A model generated the notes under the pieces. The model was not told where the DNA came from. It saw only the letters and a list, made by a program, of their open reading frames with translations, and did no database searches. This document shows positions 1-8,140 of a stretch of DNA of 39,419 nt, one piece after another. This DNA is from Streptomyces sp. UW30 (GTDB taxonomy: Bacteria > Actinomycetota > Actinomycetes > Streptomycetales > Streptomycetaceae). Location: positions 191,906-231,324 of the forward strand of contig NZ_RDBN01000037.1 of assembly GCF_008042075.1 (NCBI RefSeq), given 5' to 3'. How positions within the stretch are numbered: position 1 is the first letter of the stretch; every line of letters begins with the position of its first letter. The position numbers were made by a program, and so were the translations under genes.

Positions 1-972
1 GCCCTCGCCACGCTGCTCGACGACCTCCCACCCCGCCAGGCCACCCAGGCCGTCGACCGCCTCATCGCCACCTACCGGGGCGCCACTCCCACCCACACCC
101 CCATCCTCCGCGACCGCGCCGACGTGGCCGCCTACGCCGCGTACCGCATGCCCGCCACCTTCGAGGCCGTCCACACGGCGCTGGAGGCGTTCGCGCAGAC
201 CGTCCCGGACTGGACCCCCGACAGCCACACGGACGTCGGCGGCGGAACCGGCGCGGCAACCTGGGCCGTCACCGCGACATGGCCCGGCAAGCGCAGCGTC
301 ACCGTGCTGGACTGGGCCGAGCCCGCCCTGGCGATCGGCAGGGAGATCGCCGAGGCCAACCCGGCGCTGCACAAGGCCCGTTGGCAACGAGCCCGGATCG
401 GATCCGGCCTCACCCTGGACCCCACCGACCTGGTCACGGTCTCCTACGTCCTCAACGAACTCACCGCACCGGACCGCACCACCCTCCTCGACACGGTCGC
501 GTCCGCAGCCCAGGCCGCCGTGGTGATCGTCGAACCCGGCACCCCGGACGGCTACACCCGCGTCATCGAGGCCCGCGACCACCTCATCGCCGCCGGCTTC
601 CGCATCGCCGCCCCCTGCCCGCACAGCGCCGCCTGCCCCATCGTCCCCGGCACGGACTGGTGCCACTTCTCGGCGAGGGTCAGCCGCTCCTCGCTGCACC
701 GCCAGATCAAGGGCGGCTCCCTCGCCTACGAGGACGAGAAGTTCGCCTACGTCGCGGCCACCCGCCTCCCGGCAACTCCGGCCCCCGCCCGCGTCGTACG
801 CAAACCCCAGATCCGCAAGGGCCAGGTCCTCCTGGACCTCTGTGAGACCGAGCCGGCCCTGCACCGCACCACGATCACCAAGCGCCACGGCGACCTCTAC
901 AAGGCGGCCCGCGACACAGCCTGGGGCGACGCCTGGCCACCGGACGCGGACCAGGACTCCCCAGAGTCCTAG
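1..972 (+). CDS. Rsm22-family small ribosomal subunit methyltransferase-like protein (5' partial)
   Basis: The frame is open from base 1, so the N-terminus lies outside the window; about 323 residues are present. A class I SAM-binding signature is visible (VGGGTGAATWA), followed by an acidic second strand (VTVLDWAEPAL) and the segment VSYVLNEL, as in the mitochondrial Rsm22 and bacterial homologue family. The segment CPHSAACPIVPGTDWCHFS supplies the cluster of cysteines typical of the C-terminal half of that family. Members are thought to act in assembly or modification of the small ribosomal subunit, but the bacterial substrate is not established. The stop TAG (970-972) overlaps the stop of the convergent DUF6243 gene within the palindrome CTAG. 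Family assignment is by recognition of motifs; the exact reaction is inferred. Confidence 0.85.
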   Translation, partial: ALATLLDDLPPRQATQAVDRLIATYRGATPTHTPILRDRADVAAYAAYRMPATFEAVHTALEAFAQTVPDWTPDSHTDVGGGTGAATWAVTATWPGKRSVTVLDWAEPALAIGREIAEANPALHKARWQRARIGSGLTLDPTDLVTVSYVLNELTAPDRTTLLDTVASAAQAAVVIVEPGTPDGYTRVIEARDHLIAAGFRIAAPCPHSAACPIVPGTDWCHFSARVSRSSLHRQIKGGSLAYEDEKFAYVAATRLPATPAPARVVRKPQIRKGQVLLDLCETEPALHRTTITKRHGDLYKAARDTAWGDAWPPDADQDSPES

Positions 973-1175
973 GACTCTTCGGCCGTGGCCGTGGCCGTGT
1001 CCTCTTCCCGCGGTGGGCTCTGTTTCGCCTGGAGCTTGCGCAGCAGCTCCTTCTTCTGGGCCTGGGCGTCGGCCCCGCCGCCGATCCGGCCGTTGCGGCC
1101 GCCGCCGCGCAGCGCCTTGCGGCCGAGGTTTCGGCGTGTGCCGCCGACTCCCAGCATGTTTCCGCTTCGGGTCAT
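969..1175 (-). CDS. DUF6243 family small basic protein
   Basis: A 68-residue protein rich in Gly, Arg and Lys, beginning MTRSGNMLGVGGTRRNLGRKALRGGG and ending with a helical AQAQKKELLRKLQ segment and an acidic tail. This layout matches the small Streptomyces family DUF6243, whose function is unknown. A strong ribosome binding site (AAAGGAG) sits about 7 nt before ATG 1175. It is convergent with the Rsm22 gene, and the two stop codons share the four bases CTAG (969-972). It is divergent from the TetR gene at 1296, so the two putative TetR operators in the 120-bp gap could also affect it. Its basic N-terminus would allow nucleic acid binding, but nothing in the sequence proves this. Confidence 0.75.
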   Translation of the reverse strand: MTRSGNMLGVGGTRRNLGRKALRGGGRNGRIGGGADAQAQKKELLRKLQAKQSPPREEDTATATAEES

Positions 1176-1215
1176 GTGAGGCTCCTTTCAGTACCGCTCA
1201 ATATCACAAGCGGAA

Positions 1216-1274
1216 CGAGACGTAGCGTCTCGCAATCTTGACTCTCACAGGGTCCGGCGAGACGCTCCGTCTTG
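1216..1274. promoter_or_regulatory. Two tandem inverted repeats, likely TetR operators
   Basis: Site 1 (1216-1232) is a perfect 7-3-7 inverted repeat: CGAGACG, TAG, CGTCTCG. Site 2 (1258-1274) is CGAGACG, CTC, CGTCTTG, with one mismatch. Their centres are 42 bp apart, about four helical turns, so they would lie on the same face of the DNA. A possible -10 (TAAATT, 1284-1289) ends 6 nt before the TetR start, so site 2 covers the matching -35 position. This suggests autorepression, possibly cooperative, and shared control of the divergent DUF6243 gene. Confidence 0.7.
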
Positions 1275-1295
1275 TCAACCTGATAAATTCGACCC

Positions 1296-1928
1296 ATGGC
1301 AGCCCAGAAGTCCGTCCAGCCCCCGCCCAGCTCCACCCGCCGCAGCGAGAAGTCCCGGCGGGCCATCTACGACGCCGCCCTCGCCCTCGTCGCGGAGGTC
1401 GGCTACCCCAGGACCACCATCGAGGGCATCGCCGCCCGTGCCGGTGTCGGCAAGCAGACGATCTACCGGTGGTGGTCGTCCAAGGCCGAGGTGTTGATGG
1501 AGGCGTTCCTCGATCTGGGGGAGCAGTCCGCGCAGAGTGCCGGGCACGAGCCGTACGCCATCCCGGACACCGGAGACCTCGCCGCCGACCTGAAGCTCGT
1601 ACTGCGCGCCACCGTCGACGAGTTGAAGGACCCCCGCTTCGAGGCCCCGTCCCGCGCCCTCGCCGCCGAGGGCGTGGTCAACGAGCAGCTCGGGCGGGAG
1701 TTCGTGGCCAAGCTCCTCGAACCCTCGCTCCAGCTCTACGTCGACCGGCTGCGCGCCGCGCAGGAGGCCGGGGACGTGCGCCCGGACATCGACCCGCGCA
1801 TCGCGCTGGAGCTCTTCGTGTCGCCGCTCGCCCAGCGCTGGCTCCAGTACACGGGGCCGATCACGTACGACTACACGGACACCCTCGTCGACTACGCCCT
1901 GTACGGACTCGCACCGCGCGGTCAGTAG
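1296..1928 (+). CDS. TetR/AcrR family transcriptional regulator
   Basis: A 210-residue one-domain repressor. Residues about 18-65 form the TetR N-terminal helix-turn-helix (RRAIYDAALALVAEVGYPRT, then TIEGIAARAGVGKQTIYRWW). The remaining 145 residues are a variable ligand-binding domain that gives no ligand clue. No Shine-Dalgarno sequence precedes the ATG; TAAATT at 1284-1289 lies 6 nt upstream, so the transcript may be leaderless. Two inverted repeats at 1216-1274 are its probable operators. No efflux pump or enzyme gene is adjacent, so besides itself the only nearby candidate target is the divergent DUF6243 gene; the real target may be elsewhere. Confidence 0.93.
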   Translation: MAAQKSVQPPPSSTRRSEKSRRAIYDAALALVAEVGYPRTTIEGIAARAGVGKQTIYRWWSSKAEVLMEAFLDLGEQSAQSAGHEPYAIPDTGDLAADLKLVLRATVDELKDPRFEAPSRALAAEGVVNEQLGREFVAKLLEPSLQLYVDRLRAAQEAGDVRPDIDPRIALELFVSPLAQRWLQYTGPITYDYTDTLVDYALYGLAPRGQ

Positions 1929-2084
1929 GGAGGTAAATCCCGCCAAAGTGGTGCATTACCCCTGATCGCAGCGCTGTGTACACCTCGCCCCACCTGGCCC
2001 GGTTGTCCGCTACGGCCCCCCGGGGCGCACGATGGTGGGACCATAGGGCATGCTGTTCCGCACGACAGCGAGGCGAGGGGATAG

Positions 2085-2819
2085 ATGAGCGCGGAGTTGG
2101 GCGGCCGGACCGGACTACAGGGCAAACTCTCCCAGTGGCTGCGCGGACGCCGCCCCAAGGACACCGCCGACGAAGGCGGCCGGGAGACCCTGCTGCTCGC
2201 CGCCGCCGCGGCGGGACTGCCGCTCGCGCCCGCCGCACACCCGGCCGGCTTCCGCTGCTCCTGCGACCGGGTGGGCTGTCCCACCCCGGCCCGGCACCCG
2301 GTGTCCTTCGCCTGGCAGACGCAGTCCACCACCGATCGAGGACAGATCGAGCGGTGGGCCCGGCACCAGCCGCAGGCCAACTTCATCACTGCCACCGGCA
2401 TGGTCCACGACGTGCTCGACGTGCCGGTCGAGGCCGGGCGTGAGGCGCTTGAGCGGCTGCTCGACGCCGGCATCGAGGTCGGGCCCGTCGCCGTGAGCGA
2501 CGACGGCCGCCTGCTTTTCTTCACCGCCACCCGCGGCACCCCCGAGGACGAGGACGAGTGGTGGCCCTGCGAGCTGGACTGCCACCCCGAGACCATGGAC
2601 GAGCACCCGGGACTGCGCTGGCACTGCCGCGGGTCCTACGTCCTCGTACCTCCCGCCCAGCTGCCGGGCGAGAACCAGACCGTGCACTGGGTACGCGGAC
2701 TCGAACACCCGCTGCCCGACCCGCTGAGCCTGCTGGAAACCCTCACCGACGCCTGCGCCCGCCACGCCGGCGCGGAGCCCGACCACGCATCCGCGGCCTG
2801 GCCCCTGCGCCGCCACTGA
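2085..2819 (+). CDS. Bifunctional DNA primase/polymerase (prim-pol) domain-like protein
   Basis: A 244-residue protein related to the N-terminal prim-pol domain found in actinobacterial plasmid and phage replication proteins. The segment GFRCSCDRVGCPTPARHPVSFAWQTQSTTD near residues 55-85 carries the Cys/His pattern typical of stand-alone Streptomyces homologues, and NFITATGMVHDVLDVPVEAG corresponds to the region that in active enzymes reads as a D-x-D metal motif. Here it reads LDVPVEAG, so the catalytic acidic pair looks incomplete. The protein stands alone, with no helicase or primase-associated domain, so a replication role is doubtful. The ATG follows GAGGGG at a short distance. It is convergent with the lipoprotein gene ending at 2839. 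Confidence 0.75.
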   Translation: MSAELGGRTGLQGKLSQWLRGRRPKDTADEGGRETLLLAAAAAGLPLAPAAHPAGFRCSCDRVGCPTPARHPVSFAWQTQSTTDRGQIERWARHQPQANFITATGMVHDVLDVPVEAGREALERLLDAGIEVGPVAVSDDGRLLFFTATRGTPEDEDEWWPCELDCHPETMDEHPGLRWHCRGSYVLVPPAQLPGENQTVHWVRGLEHPLPDPLSLLETLTDACARHAGAEPDHASAAWPLRRH

Positions 2820-2838
2820 GCAGCCTTGAGGGGCGGTG

Positions 2839-3831
2839 TCACTCGCCCTTCGCCGACGTCAGTCCCTGGATCCGGCCGAGCACGTCCACCTTGCCGGAGC
2901 CCTTCGGGTCCAGGGCCACCTCGTTGGAGACGAACTCCATCGTCAGCGACTGCTTGATCTCGCCCTCCGTCAGCGCCTCCACGGCCTTGCCGGGCGAGGG
3001 AACCGAGGTCCCCGCGTAGGCCGTCCGCTTCTCGTAGTAGCGCGTGGTGAAGAACACCAGCGCGCTGCCGTCCGCGGTGCGCAGCGCCAGCGGGGCGTAG
3101 TCGCCGTCGGTCATCGGCTCGTCGATGAACTGGCTGACCAGGCCCGGCCGCTTGGCGTCCTTCTCCCGGTCCGCACGCCAGGTGCTGGTGTGCCGGCCCT
3201 GCGCGAAGGTGTCCCCGCCGTTCTTGAGGTAGCCCGCGTAGTCCTTGCTCAAGTCCCTGGGTGCCACGGCCAGTTCGGTCGAGTTCGCGGGCACCGCCTC
3301 GGCCCAGCCGTCCTTGTCCGTCTTGAACTTCGGTACGTCGTCGGGGGCCATCAGCGTCAGATACGACGCCTCCCACGGATCGTCCAGGCCGTCCCGGGTG
3401 AACACGAAGACCCAGCGCGCCTTGCCGCCCTTGTTCGCGGCCGTGTCGGCCACGAACCAGCGCGGCCAGCCCGCCTTCTTCGGGATCGTGAACTTGGTGT
3501 CCGACAGCTTCAGCGGGGTGTGCGCCGCGTTGCCCTCGGGGCTGAGCGCCTTGCCCGCCTTCAGCCGCGCCCCGTCGATGTCGCTCAGCGCGCCGGTGAC
3601 ATGGTCGGCGTAGAGGGCGTTGTCGTACGCCTTGTCCGCCTTGTTGTATGCGGTGGTGAACTCCTTGAGGGCCTCGGCGGCCTCCGCCTTGGTGGCCGAG
3701 GGGAGGATCTCTCGCTCCCCGTGGACCACCACGCATCCGCTCGCCGTCAACGACAAAGCGGTCGCACAGGCCGCTATCAGTGCGCTCCGGTCAAGCCTGC
3801 GGAGCCTTCGAGGGCCGCGTTCCCTGCTCAT
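2839..3831 (-). CDS. Putative lipoprotein overlapping efeU
   Basis: A 330-residue protein with an arginine-rich N-terminus, a hydrophobic stretch and the lipobox LTASGC (Cys near residue 33), so it is predicted to be a lipid-anchored extracytoplasmic protein. The mature part is Lys/Asp/Ala-rich, with no metal-binding motif that I recognise and no enzyme signature. Its ATG at 3831 lies 41 bp inside the end of efeU (stop at 3791), and a purine-rich AAGGGA precedes it, so it is almost certainly the fourth gene of the efeO-efeB-efeU transcription unit. That position suggests a role in the same envelope or iron system, but this is inference from context only. I do not recognise a named family. Confidence 0.8.
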   Translation of the reverse strand: MSRERGPRRLRRLDRSALIAACATALSLTASGCVVVHGEREILPSATKAEAAEALKEFTTAYNKADKAYDNALYADHVTGALSDIDGARLKAGKALSPEGNAAHTPLKLSDTKFTIPKKAGWPRWFVADTAANKGGKARWVFVFTRDGLDDPWEASYLTLMAPDDVPKFKTDKDGWAEAVPANSTELAVAPRDLSKDYAGYLKNGGDTFAQGRHTSTWRADREKDAKRPGLVSQFIDEPMTDGDYAPLALRTADGSALVFFTTRYYEKRTAYAGTSVPSPGKAVEALTEGEIKQSLTMEFVSNEVALDPKGSGKVDVLGRIQGLTSAKGE

Positions 3832-4663
3832 CAGGTCCCTTCACCTTCCCCTTCCCGGAGGCGAACCCTACCGGGGCGAGGAACAGCGCGAGCGTCGGGA
3901 TCAAGTACAGCAGCCACACCGTGACCTGGAGGACGGTCGGATCCGGCTGGAAGTTGAAGATGCCCTTCAGCAGGGTGCCGTACCAGCTCGACGGATCGAT
4001 GGTGTCGCTGATGTCGAACGCCTTGTCGCTCAGGCCCGGCAGCCAGCGCGCCTCCTGCAGGTCGTGGAAGCCGTACGCCAGCACGCCCGCCGCCACGACG
4101 ACCAGCATGCCGCCGGTCCAGGTGAAGAACTTCGCGAGGTTGATGCGCAGGGCGCCCCGGTAGAACAGCCAGCCCAGCACGACCGCCGTGGCGATGCCGA
4201 GGGCGACGCCGACCAGCGGGCGCGGGGTGCCGTCGCCGGCCGCGCGCACCGACGCCCACACGAACAGGGCCGTCTCCAGGCCCTCCCGGCCGACGGCCAG
4301 GAACGCGGTCGCCACCAGCGCGCCCGTGCCCATCTGCAGGGCAGCGTCCAGCTTGCCGTGCAGCTCGGCCTTCAGGTGCCGGGCGGTGCGCCGCATCCAG
4401 AACACCATCCACGTCACCAGGCCCACCGCCAGGAGCGACAGGGAGCCGCCGAGCGCCTCCTGCGCCTCGAACGTCAGCTCCTGCGAGCCGAATTCGAGGG
4501 CGCAGCCGAAGCCGAGCGCGAGGGCGATCGCGACGCCGATGCCGATCCAGATGGGCTTCAGCGCGTCCCGCCGGTCCGTCTTCACCAGGTAGGCGATGAG
4601 GATGCAGACGACGAGGCTGGCCTCAAGACCCTCGCGCAGGCCGATCAGGTAGTTGGAGAACAC
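3791..4663 (-). CDS. efeU: EfeU/FTR1-family iron permease
   Basis: A 290-residue polytopic membrane protein of the Ftr1/EfeU family, which moves iron across the cytoplasmic membrane after EfeO and EfeB have bound and processed it. The two diagnostic REGLE motifs are present: near residues 10-14 (LIGLREGLEASL) and in VGREGLETALF in the middle of the protein. Several hydrophobic segments lie around and between them, in line with the family's seven-helix layout. It starts at GTG 4663, only 3 bp after the efeB stop; the ribosome binding site AAGGAGG is encoded in the last codons of efeB. Its own 3' end contains the start of the next lipoprotein gene, so three successive genes are translationally linked. 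Confidence 0.95.
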   Translation of the reverse strand: MFSNYLIGLREGLEASLVVCILIAYLVKTDRRDALKPIWIGIGVAIALALGFGCALEFGSQELTFEAQEALGGSLSLLAVGLVTWMVFWMRRTARHLKAELHGKLDAALQMGTGALVATAFLAVGREGLETALFVWASVRAAGDGTPRPLVGVALGIATAVVLGWLFYRGALRINLAKFFTWTGGMLVVVAAGVLAYGFHDLQEARWLPGLSDKAFDISDTIDPSSWYGTLLKGIFNFQPDPTVLQVTVWLLYLIPTLALFLAPVGFASGKGKVKGPDEQGTRPSKAPQA

Positions 4664-4666
4664 GGG

Positions 4667-5917
4667 CTACGCCTCCTTGGCGAACAGCGTGCTGCCCCAC
4701 CAGTCGTCCTTGTCACGGACGCCCGGCGGGACCGCGAAGATCGCCGAACCCACGTGCTGGATGTACTCGTTGAGGACGTCGATCGCCAGGCTGCGCTGGA
4801 TGGGGATGAAGCCTTTGCGGACGTCCCGCTGGTACGCGAGGAAGAACAGGCCCGCGTCCAGGCGGCCCAGGCCGTCGGTGCCGTCGGTGAAGGAGTAGCC
4901 GCGCCGCAGGATCGTCGCCCCGTCGTTGGTGTCGGGGTGCGCGAGCCGCACGTGCGCCTCGGGCTTCATCGCCTTCAGGAACGGCTCGTCGCGCTCCTTG
5001 GCCTTGCCGACGGGGGCTCCCTCGCCCTTGTCGCGGCCGAAGATGTCCTCCTGCTCCTGGAGCGGAGTCCGGTCCCAGGTTTCGATGTTCATCCGGATGC
5101 GCCGGGCGACGAGATACGAGCCCCCGGCCATCCACTCCGGACCGTCCTTCTCGCCCACCCACACGAACTTCTTCAGACGGTCCGTCTCCGTGCCCGCGAT
5201 GTTGCGGGTGCCGTCCTTGAAGCCCATCAGGTTGCGCGGGGTCTGCTCCTCCGGCGTGGTCGAGGACGTCTTGCCGAAGCCGAGCTGCGACCAGCGCATG
5301 ACGACCTTGCCGAAGCCGATGCGGGCCAGGTTGCGGATGGCGTGCACGGCGACCTGCGGGTCGTCCGCGCAGGCCTGGATGCACAGGTCGCCGCCACTGC
5401 GGTTCTTGTCGAGGTTGTCGCCCGCGAACTTCGGCAGGTCGACGAGCGCCTCCGGGCGCGCGTCCGCCAGCCCGAACTTCTCGAACAGCGACGGCCCGAA
5501 GCCGATCGTCAGCGTCAGCCGCGACGGCTTGAGGCCCAGCGCCTCGCCGGTGTCGTCCGGCGGCGCCTCGGCCAGACCGCCGTACGCGCCCTCGCCGACG
5601 GCCTGCCCGGCGGTCATGCGGCGCGCGGCCACCGTCCAGTCCTTCAGCATCTGCACGAACTCGGCGCGGTCGTCGATCTTCACGTCGAACGCGGCGAAGT
5701 GCAGCCGGTCCTGCACCGGGGTGGCGATGCCGGCCTGCCGCTCGCCGTGGAAGTCGATCGCGGCGCCCGTCTCGGCTGCGGCCGGGGCCACGTCGTCGCC
5801 GGTGCGGGTCATCGCGACGGCACCGCCGGCCGCGACGGCACCGAGCGCGAGCCCGGCACCGCCCCAGCCGATCAGCGAACGCCGGGAGGGGGTCGTGGCG
5901 TCGTTCGAATCCGTCAT
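4667..5917 (-). CDS. efeB: EfeB deferrochelatase/DyP-type haem peroxidase
   Basis: About 416 residues. The N-terminus has a Tat-type signal (SRRSLIGWGG followed by a hydrophobic Ala/Gly stretch), so the folded haem protein is exported. The DyP signature GFKDG (in LMGFKDGTRN) and the conserved AHP and RRGYSF elements near the haem are visible. EfeB is a DyP peroxidase; in the EfeUOB system it is thought to act on iron delivered by EfeO, and release of iron from haem has been proposed for it. I chose ATG 5917 because AGGTG lies about 9 nt upstream; an in-frame GTG at 5926, directly after the efeO stop, is the alternative. It is the middle gene of efeO-efeB-efeU. Confidence 0.94.
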   Translation of the reverse strand: MTDSNDATTPSRRSLIGWGGAGLALGAVAAGGAVAMTRTGDDVAPAAAETGAAIDFHGERQAGIATPVQDRLHFAAFDVKIDDRAEFVQMLKDWTVAARRMTAGQAVGEGAYGGLAEAPPDDTGEALGLKPSRLTLTIGFGPSLFEKFGLADARPEALVDLPKFAGDNLDKNRSGGDLCIQACADDPQVAVHAIRNLARIGFGKVVMRWSQLGFGKTSSTTPEEQTPRNLMGFKDGTRNIAGTETDRLKKFVWVGEKDGPEWMAGGSYLVARRIRMNIETWDRTPLQEQEDIFGRDKGEGAPVGKAKERDEPFLKAMKPEAHVRLAHPDTNDGATILRRGYSFTDGTDGLGRLDAGLFFLAYQRDVRKGFIPIQRSLAIDVLNEYIQHVGSAIFAVPPGVRDKDDWWGSTLFAKEA

Positions 5918-5926
5918 GTCCTGCAC

Positions 5927-7084
5927 CTACTTCACGACGACGGCGGCGGCGAGCTTGGACAGCGGCTCCGCGAGCGCGTTGACACCGTCCGACAGCTCCT
6001 TGCGGTCGGCCTTGCCGACCTTGTCGTACGAGGTGAACTCGTATGACGACTTGTCCGCGCGGTACTTGTCCAGCAGCGTGTTCAGCGCGCCGAACTGCTT
6101 GTCGAGCTCGGTCACCAGCGCCGGGTCGTTCTCCTTGACGACCGGCTTCAGCAGCTCGTACGCCTTCTGCGCGCCCTCGACGTTGGCCTTGAAGTCGACC
6201 AGGTCGGTGTGCGAGTAGCGCTCCTCCTCGCCGGTGACCTTGCCGGTGGCGACCTCGTCGAGGAGTTCCTTGGCGCCGTTGGCCATGGAGGTCGGGGTGA
6301 TCTCGGCCTTGCCGACCCGGTTCTGCCAGTCCTTGAGGTCGGTGATGAGCTGGTCGGCGAGCTCGGTGTCGCGGTCGGTGAGCTTGTTGTCCTTCCAGAG
6401 CGAGCGCTCCAGACGGTGCCAGCCGGTCCAGTCCTTCTCCAGGTCCTGGCCCTCTTCCAGACCGTCCTCGCGCAGGTCGACCTTGGGGTCGATGTCGCCG
6501 AAGGACTCCGCGACCGGCTCGGTGCGCTCCCAGCCGATGCGGGAGGTGGCGTAGGCCTTCTTCGCGGCCTCGATGTCGCCGTCCTTGACCGCCTTGGCGA
6601 AGGCCTCGGTGAGCGGCAGGGTCTCGTCGGCCTGCTCCTGCGCGTACTTGCGGTAGGCGGCGACGGCCTCGTCGAGGCGCGGGTCGCGCTTGGCGGCCGT
6701 GCCCTTGCCGGTGGCCTTCACGGTCTGGCGGATGCCGTCGCCCTTCATGCCGGGCTTGCAGGCGATGGTGTAGTCGCCCTCCTTCACCTCGGCGGTGACG
6801 GTCTGCTTGGTGCCGGGGCCTATGTTCTCGCGCTCGGTGACGATGCGGTCGTCCGGGAAGAGGATGTAGACCTCGGTGACCTTGGAGCCCTTGTTCTCGA
6901 TGGCGAGCTCGACGTGCCCGGCCGGGAACTCCTTCTTCGACACCTCGCACTTGTCGTCCGTCGAGGTCACGCTGACGACCCGGTCGTCACCTGCCGAACT
7001 GCCCTTCTCGGTGCACCCCGTGACGGCGGTCAGAGCCGCCACGGCGGCGATGGCGGTGCTGACAGGGAGTCTGACGGTGCGCAT
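5927..7084 (-). CDS. efeO: EfeO iron-binding lipoprotein (cupredoxin plus M75 domain)
   Basis: A 385-residue lipoprotein with lipobox LTAVTGC near the N-terminus. Residues about 35-125 form the cupredoxin-like domain (VVSVTSTDDKCEVSK through DYTIACKPGM), and the rest is the M75/imelysin-like domain with the HxxE motif in WTGWHRLERSLW. EfeO is the extracytoplasmic iron-binding subunit of EfeUOB. The start at 7084 is preferred over an upstream in-frame codon because GGAG lies at normal distance and the signal peptide begins there. It is the first gene of the operon and is preceded by two adjacent iron boxes (7135-7173), so repression by a DtxR/DmdR regulator under iron-replete conditions is expected. 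Confidence 0.95.
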   Translation of the reverse strand: MRTVRLPVSTAIAAVAALTAVTGCTEKGSSAGDDRVVSVTSTDDKCEVSKKEFPAGHVELAIENKGSKVTEVYILFPDDRIVTERENIGPGTKQTVTAEVKEGDYTIACKPGMKGDGIRQTVKATGKGTAAKRDPRLDEAVAAYRKYAQEQADETLPLTEAFAKAVKDGDIEAAKKAYATSRIGWERTEPVAESFGDIDPKVDLREDGLEEGQDLEKDWTGWHRLERSLWKDNKLTDRDTELADQLITDLKDWQNRVGKAEITPTSMANGAKELLDEVATGKVTGEEERYSHTDLVDFKANVEGAQKAYELLKPVVKENDPALVTELDKQFGALNTLLDKYRADKSSYEFTSYDKVGKADRKELSDGVNALAEPLSKLAAAVVVK

Positions 7085-7134
7085 GAAGGCTCCAGAAGGT
7101 GGCCGGAAAGTGTGCGTGACGAGCCTCACAATAG

Positions 7135-7153
7135 GAAGGTGAGGCTCGCCTAA
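7135..7153. promoter_or_regulatory. DtxR/DmdR-type iron box 1, efeO promoter
   Basis: Nineteen bases that match the DtxR-family consensus TTAGGTTAGGCTAACCTAA at 14 positions by my alignment. On the minus strand it sits just upstream of a possible -10 hexamer TATTGT (complement of 7128-7133) for efeO, so bound repressor would block the polymerase. Confidence 0.75.
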
Positions 7154-7154
7154 C

Positions 7155-7173
7155 GGAGATAAGGATTACCTAA
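7155..7173. promoter_or_regulatory. DtxR/DmdR-type iron box 2, efeO promoter
   Basis: A second 19-bp match, 13 of 19 positions, directly beside box 1 with a 20-bp offset. DtxR-family repressors often bind as paired dimers, so two boxes two helical turns apart would allow this. The right half-site TTACCTAA is well conserved; the left half is weak. Confidence 0.55.
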
Positions 7174-7211
7174 GTGGCCAAAATTGACCCCATAGAAAAG
7201 TCAAAGGATGG

Positions 7212-8030
7212 TCAAAGGTTCCGTCTCGGAGTCACCAGGACCGCTCCTGTTCGAGGGTGCGGAAGCACTTCGACGGGCTGGTCATAGACGTCCGACAGCA
7301 GCCTCTCGGAGAACACTTCGGCCGGGGCCCCGTCGGCTGCGACCCGTCCGGCGCGCAGGATCGCGACGCGGTGCGCGTACGCCGCCGCGAGCCCCAGGTC
7401 ATGGAGTACGACCACGACCGCGTCCCCGGCCCGCGCCCGCTCCCGGCACACCCCGAGCACCAACTCCTGATGCCTGAGGTCGAGTGCCGCCGTCGGTTCG
7501 TCGAGCAGCAGCAGGGGGGCGCGCTGCGCGAGCACCCGGGCGAGCGCGACACGGGCCCGCTCGCCGCCGCTGAGCGCGGAGAACGGCCGCACGGCGAAGG
7601 CGGTCACCTCGGTGGCGGCCATCGCCTCGGCGACGGCGAGGTCGTCCTCGGCGGGGGAGGAGGCGTGGGGTGCGCGGCCCATGCGTACGACCTCCTCCAC
7701 CGTGAAGGGGAAGGAGAGCGTCGCCGACTGCGGCAAGACCGCGCGGCGCAGGGCGAGTTCCGGGGCGGACCAGTCGGTCGCGGGGCGGCCGTGGATCCGT
7801 ACGACACCCTCGGCGGCCGGCAGGTCGGCGGCCAGGGCGCTCAACAGGGTGGACTTCCCGGCCCCGTTGGGCCCGACGAGCGCGAGGACCTCACCGGCCC
7901 GGACGGGGACGGAGACGCCGTGCAGGACGGGACGGGTGCCGAGGCGGACGTGGAGGTTCTCGGCTTCGGCGAGGAGGTCGCCGGGTTCGGCTGCCGGTGG
8001 AGGTGTGGGGCGCGGGCGGAGGAGTCTCAT
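7212..8030 (-). CDS. hmuV: Haem/iron-siderophore ABC transporter ATP-binding protein (HmuV-like)
   Basis: A 272-residue ABC ATPase with Walker A GPNGAGKS, signature LSGGERAR, Walker B LLLLDEPT and the switch His in VVVLHDLG. It belongs to the FecE/HmuV/BtuD group that partners FecCD permeases. ATG 8030 is chosen because AAGGA lies about 7 nt upstream and homologues start with a short Arg/Pro-rich leader; the frame runs further upstream but without a plausible start. It lies 110 bp downstream of its permease on the same strand. The symbol hmuV rests on the nearby haem oxygenase and iron boxes; siderophore transport cannot be excluded. Confidence 0.88.
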   Translation of the reverse strand: MRLLRPRPTPPPAAEPGDLLAEAENLHVRLGTRPVLHGVSVPVRAGEVLALVGPNGAGKSTLLSALAADLPAAEGVVRIHGRPATDWSAPELALRRAVLPQSATLSFPFTVEEVVRMGRAPHASSPAEDDLAVAEAMAATEVTAFAVRPFSALSGGERARVALARVLAQRAPLLLLDEPTAALDLRHQELVLGVCRERARAGDAVVVVLHDLGLAAAYAHRVAILRAGRVAADGAPAEVFSERLLSDVYDQPVEVLPHPRTGAVLVTPRRNL

Positions 8031-8140
8031 GAACGGGTCCTTCGACAGAGGGTCAGGTGTCGGCGCGGTTGCGAGCGGCGCCCTTGGGGGCGCGAGGCTG
8101 TATCGACAAGCCCCCACCCACCCGCAGTCGGCGACAACCT

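Noticed and set aside
3620..6046. Long plus-strand frame of 808 residues over the efe genes
   Set aside because: Antisense shadow of efeU, efeB and the lipoprotein gene, which carry clear family motifs in the other strand; typical for very GC-rich DNA.
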